64,000 bases of DNA from JAVVHH01 sp965199585 (GCA_965199585.1 CBDASI010000002.1:1860001-1924000), one strand, 5' to 3'. Counted from the first letter of the stretch, positions 42,087 to 51,898 are shown. Made by a program: numbers and translations. The notes: generated from the sequence alone by a model not told the origin.

Positions 42087-43150
42087 GCGCCGTCCGCCTC
42101 CGCGACCACGCCAACAATCTTGACGCGCTGCGGGTGTTCGCGGCGCTGATGGTGATCCATGGCCATGGCTCGGTGCTGTCCGGGGCGCCGGGTGCGGGCC
42201 TCTGGGGGGTGCCGTTCGCGCGCGTCGGGTTGGACGTGTTCTTTTCGGTCAGCGGCTATCTCGTGACCGCGAGCTGGGAACGGACGCCGCGGCTCGGCTC
42301 GTTCCTGTCCAAGCGGGCCCTGCGGATCTTCCCCGGTCTGATCGCCTGCGTCCTCGTGACGATGCTCGTGCTCGGGCCGCTGCTGACGAGCTTGCCGGCG
42401 TGGGAGTACCTGACCTCGCCGCAAACGGCCGGCTATCTCGGCAACATCGCGCTGTATGGCGAGCTGTATCTGCCGGGCGTGTTCGACGGGATGCGGGAGC
42501 ACGGGGCGGTCAACGGGTCGCTGTGGAGCCTGTTGCCGGAGTTCGCCTGCTATCTCACGGTGCCGCTCTTCGCGCTGGTGACGATGCGGTTCCGTGTCGC
42601 CGCGCTGGCTGCGGTGGCCCTGCTCTGCGGCGCGGTGGGGCTGGCGATGTTCTATGGCGGGCTCGAGCCGGTCGGCATCTATCATCTTGATCTCCGCTAT
42701 GCGTTGGTCGAGGTTCCGTTCTTTCTGGCCGGCGCCGGGCTATATGTGTTGGATCGGCGGTATGGCGATACGTTCTGGCGGGCGGATGTCTGCCTGCTGT
42801 TCTTCGGCGGCAACTACGTCATCTCCGCCTGGCTCGATTGGTGGAACATTCCATTCGAGTGGGTCACGCTGCCCTACATGGTGCTGGCGTTCGGGCGGAT
42901 GTCGCTGCCATTCGTGCGGCGGGCGGCGCGGTTCGGTGACTTCTCCTACGGGCTGTATCTCTACGCGTTTCCCGTCCAGCAGGCGGTGCTAGCGGTGTGG
43001 CCGAACGCCGACTATCCGGTGCTGCTGTGCACGGCGCTCACCGTGCCGCTGGCCGTGCTGTCCTGGCACCTGGTCGAGCGGCCGGCCCTGGCTTGGCGCG
43101 GCCGGCGCGCCTCAGCCGCCGAACAGGCGTCGCCACCCGCGCCGGTTTGA
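42083..43150 (+). CDS. Membrane acyltransferase family 3 protein
   Basis: The 355-residue paralogue starts at GTG 42083, overlapping the previous stop. It keeps NLDALRVFAALMVIHGHG (family histidine present), GLDVFFSVSGYLVTASW, and YGLYLYAFPVQQAVLAVWP, with about ten transmembrane segments and RRALRIFPGL-like sequence KRALRIFPGL after the second. Unlike its neighbour it retains HGHG. It probably O-acetylates a surface polysaccharide. The 3' end overlaps the convergent methyltransferase by 39 bases. Confidence 0.87.
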   Translation: MSAVRLRDHANNLDALRVFAALMVIHGHGSVLSGAPGAGLWGVPFARVGLDVFFSVSGYLVTASWERTPRLGSFLSKRALRIFPGLIACVLVTMLVLGPLLTSLPAWEYLTSPQTAGYLGNIALYGELYLPGVFDGMREHGAVNGSLWSLLPEFACYLTVPLFALVTMRFRVAALAAVALLCGAVGLAMFYGGLEPVGIYHLDLRYALVEVPFFLAGAGLYVLDRRYGDTFWRADVCLLFFGGNYVISAWLDWWNIPFEWVTLPYMVLAFGRMSLPFVRRAARFGDFSYGLYLYAFPVQQAVLAVWPNADYPVLLCTALTVPLAVLSWHLVERPALAWRGRRASAAEQASPPAPV

Positions 43151-44197
43151 GGTGGAGGGCGAGGGGGCCGGCTGCAGGCCGGGCCAATCCTCGAAGGTGA
43201 TCCGCGCCGCTTGCGCCTCGGCCAGCGGCGGCAGCACCGTATCGCGCCGGCGGGCGACGATGCTGGTCTGGTAGTGCGGGATGACGCCGTTGCGGGTCAT
43301 CAGGCGCTCGATCAGCACGATCAGCCGGGCGACCGTCTGGTCCTTCGGGTCCTCCCAATCGAAATTGCGCAGGATGCCGCTGAAGAACGGGCGCAGGATG
43401 GTGCCGCCGTAATCGGCGCGGTCGATGACGTCGAACCACTGGTAGGTCAGCGGCAGGATGCGCGAGGCATGCACGCCCTCGGACGGGTCGTGCTGCAGCA
43501 TCCATTCCTTGGACGGCTTCGGCCCCTCGTACCGCTCCGCCTTGACGTGCCAGTCCCAGCGGTATTGCGGCGCCAGGCACTCGTTGAGCTCGTCCATCAG
43601 CGCGATGACGTCCTTGTCCCACACATGCAAGTCCGGGCCGACATACTCGTCATACACCAGCAGGCCGCCGGGCTTGAGAACACGATGCATCAGCTCGAAC
43701 ATGTCGTCGATGCGGTAGAAATGATGGATGGCGGCCTGCACGAACACGGCGTCGAAGCTGCCGGACGGGACGTTGTCCTCGAGCACGTCGGCGGCGCGTA
43801 GCTCGATCCGGTCCGACAGGCCGGCTTCCGCCAGGCGCAGCTTGGCCCGCTCGACCGCGGTGGCGGACATTTCGTAGGCGACGATGTGCTGCGCGTAGTT
43901 GTTGCGCAGCAGGTGTTCCTCGGTGAACGCCATGCCGACGCCGAGCGCCAGCATCTTGGCCGGCGGGGGAGTGAGGAAGGTGCGGCCGACGCGGTCGAGG
44001 TTGTAGCCGTCGAGCGAGCCGGTCTGCGGCTTGGCGATCGAGTGCTGGTAGAGGAATTTGTGCTGCGTGTAGTCGGTCGGGTTCGCCGCGACGACCGGCT
44101 GGGTGCCGACGTGCTCGTTGCCTTCGTAGCGCGTGTCCCAGATCTTGGTCGCGGCGTCGGTCTCGCGCGGAGTATCGCCGGAAGCGGGGTCGGTCAT
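43112..44197 (-). CDS. Class I SAM-dependent methyltransferase
   Basis: The 361-residue protein starts MTDPASGDTPRE (ATG 44197; coupled to the transferase stop by ATGA). The SAM region has KMLALGVGMAFTEEHLL, VAYEMSATAVERAK and FDAVFVQAAIHHFYRID, with LHRVLKPGGLLVYDEYVG. The unusual long C-terminal part contains WFDVIDRADYGGTILRPFFSG. Located between glycosyltransferases, it likely methylates a glycan or nucleotide sugar. Confidence 0.86.
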   Translation of the reverse strand: MTDPASGDTPRETDAATKIWDTRYEGNEHVGTQPVVAANPTDYTQHKFLYQHSIAKPQTGSLDGYNLDRVGRTFLTPPPAKMLALGVGMAFTEEHLLRNNYAQHIVAYEMSATAVERAKLRLAEAGLSDRIELRAADVLEDNVPSGSFDAVFVQAAIHHFYRIDDMFELMHRVLKPGGLLVYDEYVGPDLHVWDKDVIALMDELNECLAPQYRWDWHVKAERYEGPKPSKEWMLQHDPSEGVHASRILPLTYQWFDVIDRADYGGTILRPFFSGILRNFDWEDPKDQTVARLIVLIERLMTRNGVIPHYQTSIVARRRDTVLPPLAEAQAARITFEDWPGLQPAPSPSTSNRRGWRRLFGG

Positions 44198-45708
44198 GCT
44201 GGTTCCTTTGCGACGACGTCGATGATCGCCTGCTCCCAACGGGGGGCCAGCGTGGCGGATCGATACAGGGCGGCCTGGCGGAAGCCGCGGTCGCGCATCT
44301 CGGAGAGATGCCCCTCTTCCCGAGGCAGCTCGGCCATGCGGGCGATCATGCGCGCCAACGCCTCTTCGTCATAGGAATCAACGTATTCGGCGGCGTCGCC
44401 ATACACCCAGCGATGCACCGGGATGTCGGACGCGATGACCGGGGCGCCGCAGGCCATGCCCTCGACGCCGGAGTAGTCGAACCCCTCGGCGCGGCTGGGG
44501 GCCACGACGCAGTGCGCCATCGAATACAGGATCCGCAACTCGGCAGTCGGCACGCCGGCGACGTGATACGTGCCCTCGCGCACCAGCGCCTTCAGCTCGG
44601 TCAGCTCGGCCTCGGACCGCCAGCCGGGATTGGCGACGATCAGCAACTGGATCGGCTGCTTGGTCATTCGGCGGGCGATCTCGAAGGCGTGGAACAGCTT
44701 GAGGTAGTTCTTGCGCGGCTCGAGGGTGGAGACCGCCATGAACAGTCGCGGCAGGGCGGCGGGCGCGGCCGCGGCGGGACGGCTGGGCGCGGTCGCCGGG
44801 CTGACCCGGCGCGCCAGGATGGTGCGCAGGTCGCGCTCAGGGCGGACGTCGGGGAAGAACTCCTGCGCGACGGTGACCGGGATGGTGTGCACGCGCCGCT
44901 CGGCCTTCGGGAACAGGCGCAGCACGTCCTCGCGGACCGGCTCGCTGTCGCAGAAGAACTCGGCGCCATCTTCCATGTTCCGCTGCAGCATGCGGCCGTG
45001 GCTCAGCGCGTGCGGCCAGGGCTCGCCGATGGTGTGCGGGCTGAGCAGCGGCAGGGCGTCGTAGTAGCGGATCATCATCTTGGTGCCGGGAGCCAGCCGG
45101 TAGGGCGAGACGCTGGCGCCGAAGAACACGTCCCACCCCTGGGTGTCGATCCGGCGCTGGAACACGCGCGGCAGCAGGCTGAACGAGCGGGCGTATTCAT
45201 GGCCCAACTCGGTGGCGAAATACTCGGCCTTGTGGATCAGCGGCCGATCCTGCGGTGCCAGCGTGCGGTCGAACAGCTTGGTCCAGATGAAATCCTCGAA
45301 CAGATGCGAGTCGATCTCCAGGTCGAGCTTCTCGCGACGGAACATCTCCGAGAGCACCAAATACGGCTTGAACAACCGCCGCCGCACGAAGCCCGGCAGC
45401 ATGCTCAGGCCCGGCGCCCAGTGCGCGCGCTTAGTGTCCTGGCTGATCAGCAGCCGCGTCTGCGCCATCACGCGCTCATACGGCGTCTCGGCCTTCATCC
45501 GGCGCGACGTGTAGTGGATGCCCGACGCCAGCCCGGCAAAGCGCTTCAGCTTTAGCCCGGAGAACATCGCGAACAGCAGCCGCACCTCCTGCGGGATGCC
45601 GGCGAAACCCTCGTAGCAGGGCCGCAGGTCCAGCAGCAGCGAGGGCCCTTGCTTGGCCAGGCTGGTCCGCTCCAGATCGAGCGCCGGGGCAAGGGGAGAC
45701 TGGATCAT
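44194..45708 (-). CDS. Glycosyltransferase, GT4-like
   Basis: The 504-residue GT-B protein has an N-terminal domain of about 220 residues (LLLDLRPCYEGFAGIPQEVRLLF) and the donor domain LFMAVSTLEPRKNYLKLFHAFE, HVAGVPTAELRILYSMAHCVVAPSRAEGFDYSGVEGMACGAPVIASDIPVHRWV. The E-x7-E motif is present. It is coupled by 4-base overlaps to both the methyltransferase and the giant glycosyltransferase. Confidence 0.88.
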   Translation of the reverse strand: MIQSPLAPALDLERTSLAKQGPSLLLDLRPCYEGFAGIPQEVRLLFAMFSGLKLKRFAGLASGIHYTSRRMKAETPYERVMAQTRLLISQDTKRAHWAPGLSMLPGFVRRRLFKPYLVLSEMFRREKLDLEIDSHLFEDFIWTKLFDRTLAPQDRPLIHKAEYFATELGHEYARSFSLLPRVFQRRIDTQGWDVFFGASVSPYRLAPGTKMMIRYYDALPLLSPHTIGEPWPHALSHGRMLQRNMEDGAEFFCDSEPVREDVLRLFPKAERRVHTIPVTVAQEFFPDVRPERDLRTILARRVSPATAPSRPAAAAPAALPRLFMAVSTLEPRKNYLKLFHAFEIARRMTKQPIQLLIVANPGWRSEAELTELKALVREGTYHVAGVPTAELRILYSMAHCVVAPSRAEGFDYSGVEGMACGAPVIASDIPVHRWVYGDAAEYVDSYDEEALARMIARMAELPREEGHLSEMRDRGFRQAALYRSATLAPRWEQAIIDVVAKEPA

Positions 45709-48700
45709 TTCGGCAACCTCGTCATCTCGAGCGTGGCCCGGCCGCTGCGCCGATGCGCCACCCAGCCCGGCGGTGCGGCTTGGCCCACGGCCGGCAGGAT
45801 TAGCCGGCCGGTGGCGCGCAGCATCTCCGCCGCGGCCGCCGGGTCCTCGCCGTCGGCGAGCACCAGTAGGTCGAGCGGCGCATCGTCACGCCGGCCCAGC
45901 GCCTCGGAGAGCGGCCCGGCGGGCAGGGCGGCGCGGCCGAGCGCGCGGGACGCCTCGCGCACGCTGGCGATGTTGGCGGCGCGGAACGGCATCAGGATGG
46001 TGTCGGCCAAAGCGCGCTCGGTTGGCCCGGCGCCGCAACCGTCGCATATCGGCATCGGCGTCGAGGCTTTCGCGAAGCGGCCGCAGACCGGACAGACATC
46101 CCGCTCCACGGCGCCCAGCAGCGCCTGGCGCAATGCGTATTCGCCGAAGATGGTTTCCGCATGCGAGATGCCGGCTTCGGCGAGGCGGGCACACAGGGCC
46201 GGGTCGCGGAGCAGGGTGATCGCGTGGCCGGCGAGCGCGGCGGCGGTGTCGCCGACCAGGGCGCTCTCGCCGTCGCGCAGCGCCAATCCCTCGTTGCCGA
46301 CCGGCGTCGTCACCACCGGCACCCCGGCCTGCAGGCTGGCGATGATCTTGCCTTTCACCCCGGCGCCGAACCGCAGCGCGTTCAGCGTCAGCCGGGCCCG
46401 GCGGTAAAGCAGGTCGAGATCCGGTAGCCAGCCGGGCACTTCGATGCGGGCGTCGGCCAGATCGGTCAGCGCCGCGGGTGGCTTGCCGCCGGCCAGGACG
46501 AGCACGGCGTCCGGCACGGCGGCCCAGACCAGCGGCATGATCTCGCCCGCGAGCCATCGCGCGGCATCGACGTTCGGCAGGTGGTCGTAGCCACCGACAA
46601 ACAGCACGACCGAGCGCGCGGCGAAGTCGGCTTCGGCATGCGCGGCCTCGTCTACGGGCGGGACGGAATAGAGCGGGATGGACCGCGCGCGGACGCCCGG
46701 GGCCAGGCTCTCGATGACCGGCAACTCATCGGCGCTGGGCGATAGGACGAGCTTGGCGCGGCGGAAGATGTCGCGCTCGATGCCGCGCAGGCGCCAGGCG
46801 TCTTCGCGATGCTCGTCGTTCCCGGTCAGTTCGGCGCGACGCTGCTCACGCAGGAAATGCAGGTCGTGCGTGTAGTAGATCAGCCGGTTGCCGGCGTGAT
46901 CGCGCACGGCGTCCAGCAGCGGCTCGGCGACGGCGGGGCGGGCGAGCCAGACCCAGTCCAGATAGGCGCCGTTGTCCCGGATCCAGTCGCGCGCATCGAG
47001 GTCGCCGTAGAGCACCTCAATGCCGAGCTGCTGCAGGCGGGCGGAGTAGGGCTCGGTGCCGCGCCGGTCGTGCGGATAGAAGGTGACGCGGAAGCCTTCG
47101 CTGCGAAGGAGGCGCAGCCAGTCGAAGGTGGCGATGGCGCCGGCATGCTTGTCCGGCTCGGGGACGCGGTCATCGACGATCAGGAGGTGACCCGGCATCG
47201 GGCGTTCGCGAGCGAGATAGGCCGGCGTGTCCTCGGTCGGGCGGTCCGTCAGCGCGTCGGCCCATTTGCGGCAGAAGCGGGCGTGGTTGATGGTCGATTG
47301 CCGGTCGCGCTCGGCGGCGCCGTAGGAGGCGCTGTCGAAATGGGTCACCACGCTGGCTGGCTGATACATCACGCGCCAGCCCCGGTCGCGCAGCGCGAAG
47401 GCGAAGTCGAACTCCTCGTAATAGGCCGGCGCGAACTCGTCGTCGAAGCCGCCGATGGCGGTCCATGCGGACCGACGGATCATCATGCAGGCGCCGACCA
47501 CGACGTCGACCTCTCGGACGAAGTTGTATTCCGGCTTGGCCGCATCGTCGCCCTTGCCGAAGGGGAGGCCCCAGCCGTTGCGCTGCATGATGCCGCCGGC
47601 TTCCTGGATGGTGCCGTCCTGATTGAGCAGCTTGGCGCCGACCATGCCGATCCGCGCATCCGCCTCGGCGAGGCGGGCCATGGGGGCGAGCCAGCCGGGA
47701 TGCACGATGGTGTCATTGTTGAGGAATAGGAGGTAGCGCCCGCTGGCCTGCCGCGCGGCGCGGTTGCACGAGCGGAGGAAGCCCATGTTCTCCGGATTGC
47801 GCATCAGGTGCAGGCCGGGCAGGCGGTCCAGACGCTCGCTGATCGGGCGTTCCGGCCGGTCGTCAATGACGATGACCTCGTAGGGGATCGCATCGCCGCT
47901 GGCGGTCATCACCGCGGCGAGGCAGCGCAGCGTGTCGCAAGAGCGGCCGTAGACGGGGATGACGATCGAGACCAGCGGCAGGCGGTCGGCTTTGAAGGCG
48001 ACCGGCGGGATCGGTCCGTCAAGATGCTGGGCCAGCAGGCACGGATGCTGGCCAGCGAAGCGGCCGATCTCGAGGAAATGCGCCAGAGGGTTGGTGCCGG
48101 GCGGGATCGCATAGGTCTCGGCATACCAATCGGTGTCGAAATCGGGATGCGGGTCGTTCCCCCTCGCGGCACCCAGCAGCAGGTAGTGGGACAGCGGGTC
48201 GAGACTGCCGTCCTGCGCGCGGAGATACTCGTTCCAATACAGCCCGGCGGCGAAATACGGATTGGGGTCGAGCGACTGCGTCGCGCCGGTCTCGAGATAG
48301 TGCAGAAGCGCGTTGGCCGGCACCTCCGGCGTCTGGCGGCGATAGAATTTGGTGTCGAACAGCGGGTGTGGATCGTAGCCGGCGGCGGCGCCGTCCCGCA
48401 GGTAGTGGGCGAGCGGGTTCACGCCGCTGGCGGCGACGTCCGGATAGCGGCGCAGATAGAAGGCGCTGTCGAACAGCGGGTGCGGGTCGTAGCCGGTTCG
48501 GCATCCGCTCCAGATATAGTGCCAGAGCGGGTCCGCGCCGGAGGCTGCGACGTCCGGGTAGCGGTTAAGATAGCTGTCGCGGTCAAACAGCGCCGACGCG
48601 AGTAGGAGTGCAGCGTCCTCGCGCACCTGGCGGCGTAGGCGCAGGCGCGCGGGCAGCTCGCCCTTCGCGGCGGCGGCGGCATTGGCGGCAACGCCGACCA

Positions 48701-49946
48701 TGCGGCGGCTGACGCCCGGAAAGCGGTCGCCGAGCGCGCGGATCGGCGAAGTGGCGCGCCAGGTCGGCGAGGCGACGACGGTCTTGTATTCGAGGTCGAG
48801 GGCCGCCAGCGCCGCCCTCGTGGCCTCGAGCTCGCCCGAGCGGGCGGTGCTGCTGGCCGCGAACTCGGCCTCGCGCGCGGCTAGGGCCTGCCGTGCGGCG
48901 GCGGCGCTGCGGTCGGCACTGGCGGCGGCAGCACGGGCGGCCTGGACGGCGGCCTCGAGCATCCGCTCACGCTCTTCCAGGCGGGCGACGTTGGCGTCGG
49001 CATCGGCCAGCCGCTCGGTCCGTTCGGCCAGCAGCGACTCCAGCCGCAGCTCGGTTTCCCGCAAGGTCGAGACCTGCGCCGTCGCACCGGCCAGCGACGC
49101 TTCGCTCCGCTGCAGCCGGGCGACGGCCTGCAGCCGCTCGTTGGCCTGCACCCAGCGCTCGCCGAGGAAGGCGAAGCGCTGGCGGATATCGCCCATCGCC
49201 CGTTCGTCGGACAGGGCGCAGAGTTCGGCCACCGCGGCGGGCGCGTCCTCACCGCAGGCGAGCACGCCGAGCCCATGCTCGTGGAAGAAGGTGAAATGCG
49301 GGTATTGCGCGGCCAGCTCGTCCCACAGCTGCCAGACGCCGAAGTCGCGCTCGCGGACGTTGACGTCGTGGAACAGCACCACCGCGCGGCGCGAGAGCTT
49401 GGGCTGCCAGGAGAGCCAGTCGGCCCGCACCGCCTCGTAGGTGTGCAGGCCGTCGATGTGCAGCACGTCGATGGAGCCGTCGGCAAAATACTTCAGCGCC
49501 TGGTCGAAGCGGCAGCGCAGCAGCTCGGAGAAGCCGTTGTAGCGCGCGTCATGGAAACGCCGCAGGTCCCAGTAGACGTCGTCGGAATACCGTCCGGCGT
49601 GTTCGTCGCCCTGCCAGGTGTCGACGGCGAAGGCGCGACCCTGCGGACTGTAGCGCGTCATCGCCTCGCAGAATGAGAGGTACGACGCGCCGTTATGGGT
49701 GCCCAACTCGACCAGAAGCGTCGGCTGCGTGGCCGCGACCAGCCAGTGGGCGAACGGCACATGGCCGAACCAGGCGCTCTCCACGCCGAGACGGGGCGGC
49801 GTCAGGAACTGCGGTTCCAGGCCCGGTGCTGCGAGCGCGGCCGCGGGAGAAAGGGAAGAGTTGAGCAATCGAGGCGACCCGTCCTGGGCTAAGCGAAGCT
49901 GTGCAATGCCAACATCATGCGCCGCAGGCAAGGTCGGGAGAGGCAA
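45705..49946 (-). CDS. Giant multidomain glycosyltransferase (methyltransferase-coil-repeat-GT2-GT4-zinc ribbon)
   Basis: The 1413-residue protein reads: residues 70-245 SAM-type methyltransferase fold (LLVELGTHNGASY, DVLHIDGLHTYE, LFHDVNVRERDFG); 270-395 coiled coil; 452-640 repeats with FDxxxYLxRYPDV...DPLxHYLxxG...DPHPLFD; 655-900 GT2 transferase (VSIVIPVYGRSCDTL, LFLNNDTIVHPGWL, GGFDDEFAPAYYEEFDF); 915-1280 GT4-like transferase (LFVGGYDHLPNVDAARWL, RFGAGVKGKIIASLQAGVPVV); 1285-1304 zinc ribbon CPVC...CDGC; then a short Rossmann-like tail. It starts at TTG 49946; the first 50 residues look unlike the rest and a later start (TTG 49868) is possible. Likely synthesises or modifies a complex surface glycan. 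Confidence 0.85.
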   Translation of the reverse strand: MPLPTLPAAHDVGIAQLRLAQDGSPRLLNSSLSPAAALAAPGLEPQFLTPPRLGVESAWFGHVPFAHWLVAATQPTLLVELGTHNGASYLSFCEAMTRYSPQGRAFAVDTWQGDEHAGRYSDDVYWDLRRFHDARYNGFSELLRCRFDQALKYFADGSIDVLHIDGLHTYEAVRADWLSWQPKLSRRAVVLFHDVNVRERDFGVWQLWDELAAQYPHFTFFHEHGLGVLACGEDAPAAVAELCALSDERAMGDIRQRFAFLGERWVQANERLQAVARLQRSEASLAGATAQVSTLRETELRLESLLAERTERLADADANVARLEERERMLEAAVQAARAAAASADRSAAAARQALAAREAEFAASSTARSGELEATRAALAALDLEYKTVVASPTWRATSPIRALGDRFPGVSRRMVGVAANAAAAAKGELPARLRLRRQVREDAALLLASALFDRDSYLNRYPDVAASGADPLWHYIWSGCRTGYDPHPLFDSAFYLRRYPDVAASGVNPLAHYLRDGAAAGYDPHPLFDTKFYRRQTPEVPANALLHYLETGATQSLDPNPYFAAGLYWNEYLRAQDGSLDPLSHYLLLGAARGNDPHPDFDTDWYAETYAIPPGTNPLAHFLEIGRFAGQHPCLLAQHLDGPIPPVAFKADRLPLVSIVIPVYGRSCDTLRCLAAVMTASGDAIPYEVIVIDDRPERPISERLDRLPGLHLMRNPENMGFLRSCNRAARQASGRYLLFLNNDTIVHPGWLAPMARLAEADARIGMVGAKLLNQDGTIQEAGGIMQRNGWGLPFGKGDDAAKPEYNFVREVDVVVGACMMIRRSAWTAIGGFDDEFAPAYYEEFDFAFALRDRGWRVMYQPASVVTHFDSASYGAAERDRQSTINHARFCRKWADALTDRPTEDTPAYLARERPMPGHLLIVDDRVPEPDKHAGAIATFDWLRLLRSEGFRVTFYPHDRRGTEPYSARLQQLGIEVLYGDLDARDWIRDNGAYLDWVWLARPAVAEPLLDAVRDHAGNRLIYYTHDLHFLREQRRAELTGNDEHREDAWRLRGIERDIFRRAKLVLSPSADELPVIESLAPGVRARSIPLYSVPPVDEAAHAEADFAARSVVLFVGGYDHLPNVDAARWLAGEIMPLVWAAVPDAVLVLAGGKPPAALTDLADARIEVPGWLPDLDLLYRRARLTLNALRFGAGVKGKIIASLQAGVPVVTTPVGNEGLALRDGESALVGDTAAALAGHAITLLRDPALCARLAEAGISHAETIFGEYALRQALLGAVERDVCPVCGRFAKASTPMPICDGCGAGPTERALADTILMPFRAANIASVREASRALGRAALPAGPLSEALGRRDDAPLDLLVLADGEDPAAAAEMLRATGRLILPAVGQAAPPGWVAHRRSGRATLEMTRLPK

Positions 49947-51858
49947 GTTGCCGCGGCCGGCTCAGGACGAGCCGGCCGGAGTCCAAGGCGAGGAGATTGG
50001 GGTTGAGGAATGGGTCGTGCTCGAAGGCGTCGCCCCACTCCGCGAGCATCAGCGCTTGCTCCTGCCGGAAGCGTAAGAGCTTGGCCGCGTCCTCTGACTC
50101 CAGGCCGCGGGTGACGGATTCCGCGTGAATCAGCGTCGCGCGCGGCGTCCACACCACGCGCAGCCCGGCTCGGCGAGTGCGCAGGCAGAGATCGACGTCG
50201 TTCCAGGTGACGGCGAAGCGCTCGTCCATGCCGCCGAGACGGTTCCAGGTCTCGACCTCAATGGCCAGGCACGCTCCGGTGACGGCCGAAAAGTCCCTGA
50301 CGCCGGTGAGCTGACCGAGATAGCCGGTCTCGGTCTCCGCGGCGCCGCGGCCGACATGGGTGGCCGTACCGCCGGGCCCGAGCAGGATACCGGCGTGCTG
50401 GACGGTGCGGTCGGGATACAGCAGGCGGGCGCCGACGATGCCGACGCCGGGTCGGGCGAGCTGGGCGACCATCTCGGAGAGCCAGTCGGGCCGGACGATC
50501 TCGACGTCGTTGTTGAGCAGGAGCAGGACGCCGCCGGGAACGGTGCGGGCGGCGTCGTTGTTCAGGGCGGCGAAGTTGAACGGCCCGGGGCGGCGCAGGA
50601 CGCGAACCCTGTCGCGCGCGTCCAGCGCCGCCAGCAAGGTGAGTGCCTCGGCATCGGTGGTGCCGTTGTCGACCAGCAGGATCTCTAGCGCTGGGTAGTC
50701 GGTGCGCTCCAGCAGGCCGGCGGTGCAGGCGGCGAGGAGGTCGGGGTGGTCTTTGGTCAGCACGACGACCGTGACGGGCGGGGGTGGCTGCGGCAGCGCG
50801 ATGGGAGCGCCGGCGCCGATGTTGGGCTCGCTCGGCCGGGGCGCGCGGGCGCGGTGCAGCGCGACGACGGGGATATGACGGATTTGCGCCGGTGCGAGAT
50901 GACGCGCCGCGTGAACCGCCGGATCGATCGCCGGATCGGGGAGGCTGGCCGGGTCGAGCAGGTCGCGCCGGACGATCGAGAGGGCGCCGAGGTCGGACGG
51001 GCGGTCCGGCGAGAAGCCCGGCTTGAAGCGCGGGTGGTGACGGCCGCTGGCATCCTCCACATCCTCGTCGGTGAAGACCAGCCCGATATCGGGCTCGAAG
51101 GCGGCGGCGATGCGGGCCAGCGTGTCCGGCTCTAGCCTGTCGCCCGGTGCAAGGATGCCGATGAGGGATCCGGTGGCGGCCTCAAGCGCGGCGGCGAGTT
51201 CGTAGCCGTCGACCAAGCGCACCCGAGAGTCCTCCGCGATCGCCTCGATCGTCTGCTGGCTCCACGGCGAGATGGTGCGGGTGGCGAGGCAGAGTTCCCA
51301 GCTCTGGTGGGTCTGCGCGGTCAGCGAGGCGGCGGTGCGTTCGGCGGCCTCCGCCTCGGTATCGCCGGCCTTCATGAGCAAGGAGACCAGAGCCGTGCTG
51401 GCGGATGGCGACGCGGTCGGCGCATGGCCGTACTGGTCGACCCAGAGGCGGTAGGCAATCTCGTCGTCGGGACCCGCCCCCGGCACCAGGCCGGGCAGCA
51501 AGGGAATGGCGTTTCGCGCCAGGGCAGCATCGGCGATCAAGGCGATCATATCCGCGTCCGTGCCGTCGCCGTGGGCAGCCCGGCGCGTGTCGATAACGCC
51601 GGGCGGCGCGGTTCCGAAGGCGTTGCGTAGAAAGCGTTCCGCGCGGTCCGCGGGAGCGAGGTCGCCATAGCGGCGCTCGAATTCAGGGGTGGAGGTCAGC
51701 GTCGCGGCGATGGACGCTAGCGGCTTGCGGTCCCGGACCGCCGGGGCGAGCGCCGCCATTTCCAGCGGGTCAGGATCGCGACCGAGTGCAGTTCGAACCA
51801 GTCCAACGATCGGCGCGCCAAGTTGCCGGATCTCGTTCAGGTCGGCGAAGACGCTCAT
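49915..51858 (-). CDS. Glycosyltransferase family 2, two-module protein with DUF4214-like N-terminus
   Basis: The 647-residue protein has an N-terminal region (LVRTALGRDPDPLEMAA, TSTPEFERRYGDL) resembling DUF4214. A weak GT2-like module (residues about 150-330) follows: TDEDVEDASGRHHPRFKPGFSPD. The full C-terminal GT2 domain (about 358-600) has VTVVVLTKDHPDLL, LLLNNDVEIVRPDW, VGARLLYPDRTVQHAG, and the TWNDVDLCLRTRRAG acceptor motif. The stop overlaps the giant transferase start by 32 bases. Confidence 0.87.
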   Translation of the reverse strand: MSVFADLNEIRQLGAPIVGLVRTALGRDPDPLEMAALAPAVRDRKPLASIAATLTSTPEFERRYGDLAPADRAERFLRNAFGTAPPGVIDTRRAAHGDGTDADMIALIADAALARNAIPLLPGLVPGAGPDDEIAYRLWVDQYGHAPTASPSASTALVSLLMKAGDTEAEAAERTAASLTAQTHQSWELCLATRTISPWSQQTIEAIAEDSRVRLVDGYELAAALEAATGSLIGILAPGDRLEPDTLARIAAAFEPDIGLVFTDEDVEDASGRHHPRFKPGFSPDRPSDLGALSIVRRDLLDPASLPDPAIDPAVHAARHLAPAQIRHIPVVALHRARAPRPSEPNIGAGAPIALPQPPPPVTVVVLTKDHPDLLAACTAGLLERTDYPALEILLVDNGTTDAEALTLLAALDARDRVRVLRRPGPFNFAALNNDAARTVPGGVLLLLNNDVEIVRPDWLSEMVAQLARPGVGIVGARLLYPDRTVQHAGILLGPGGTATHVGRGAAETETGYLGQLTGVRDFSAVTGACLAIEVETWNRLGGMDERFAVTWNDVDLCLRTRRAGLRVVWTPRATLIHAESVTRGLESEDAAKLLRFRQEQALMLAEWGDAFEHDPFLNPNLLALDSGRLVLSRPRQLASPDLACGA

Positions 51859-51898
51859 GCCCGGTGGCTATCGCGTCTTCGTCAGGCAGACAAGCTAG

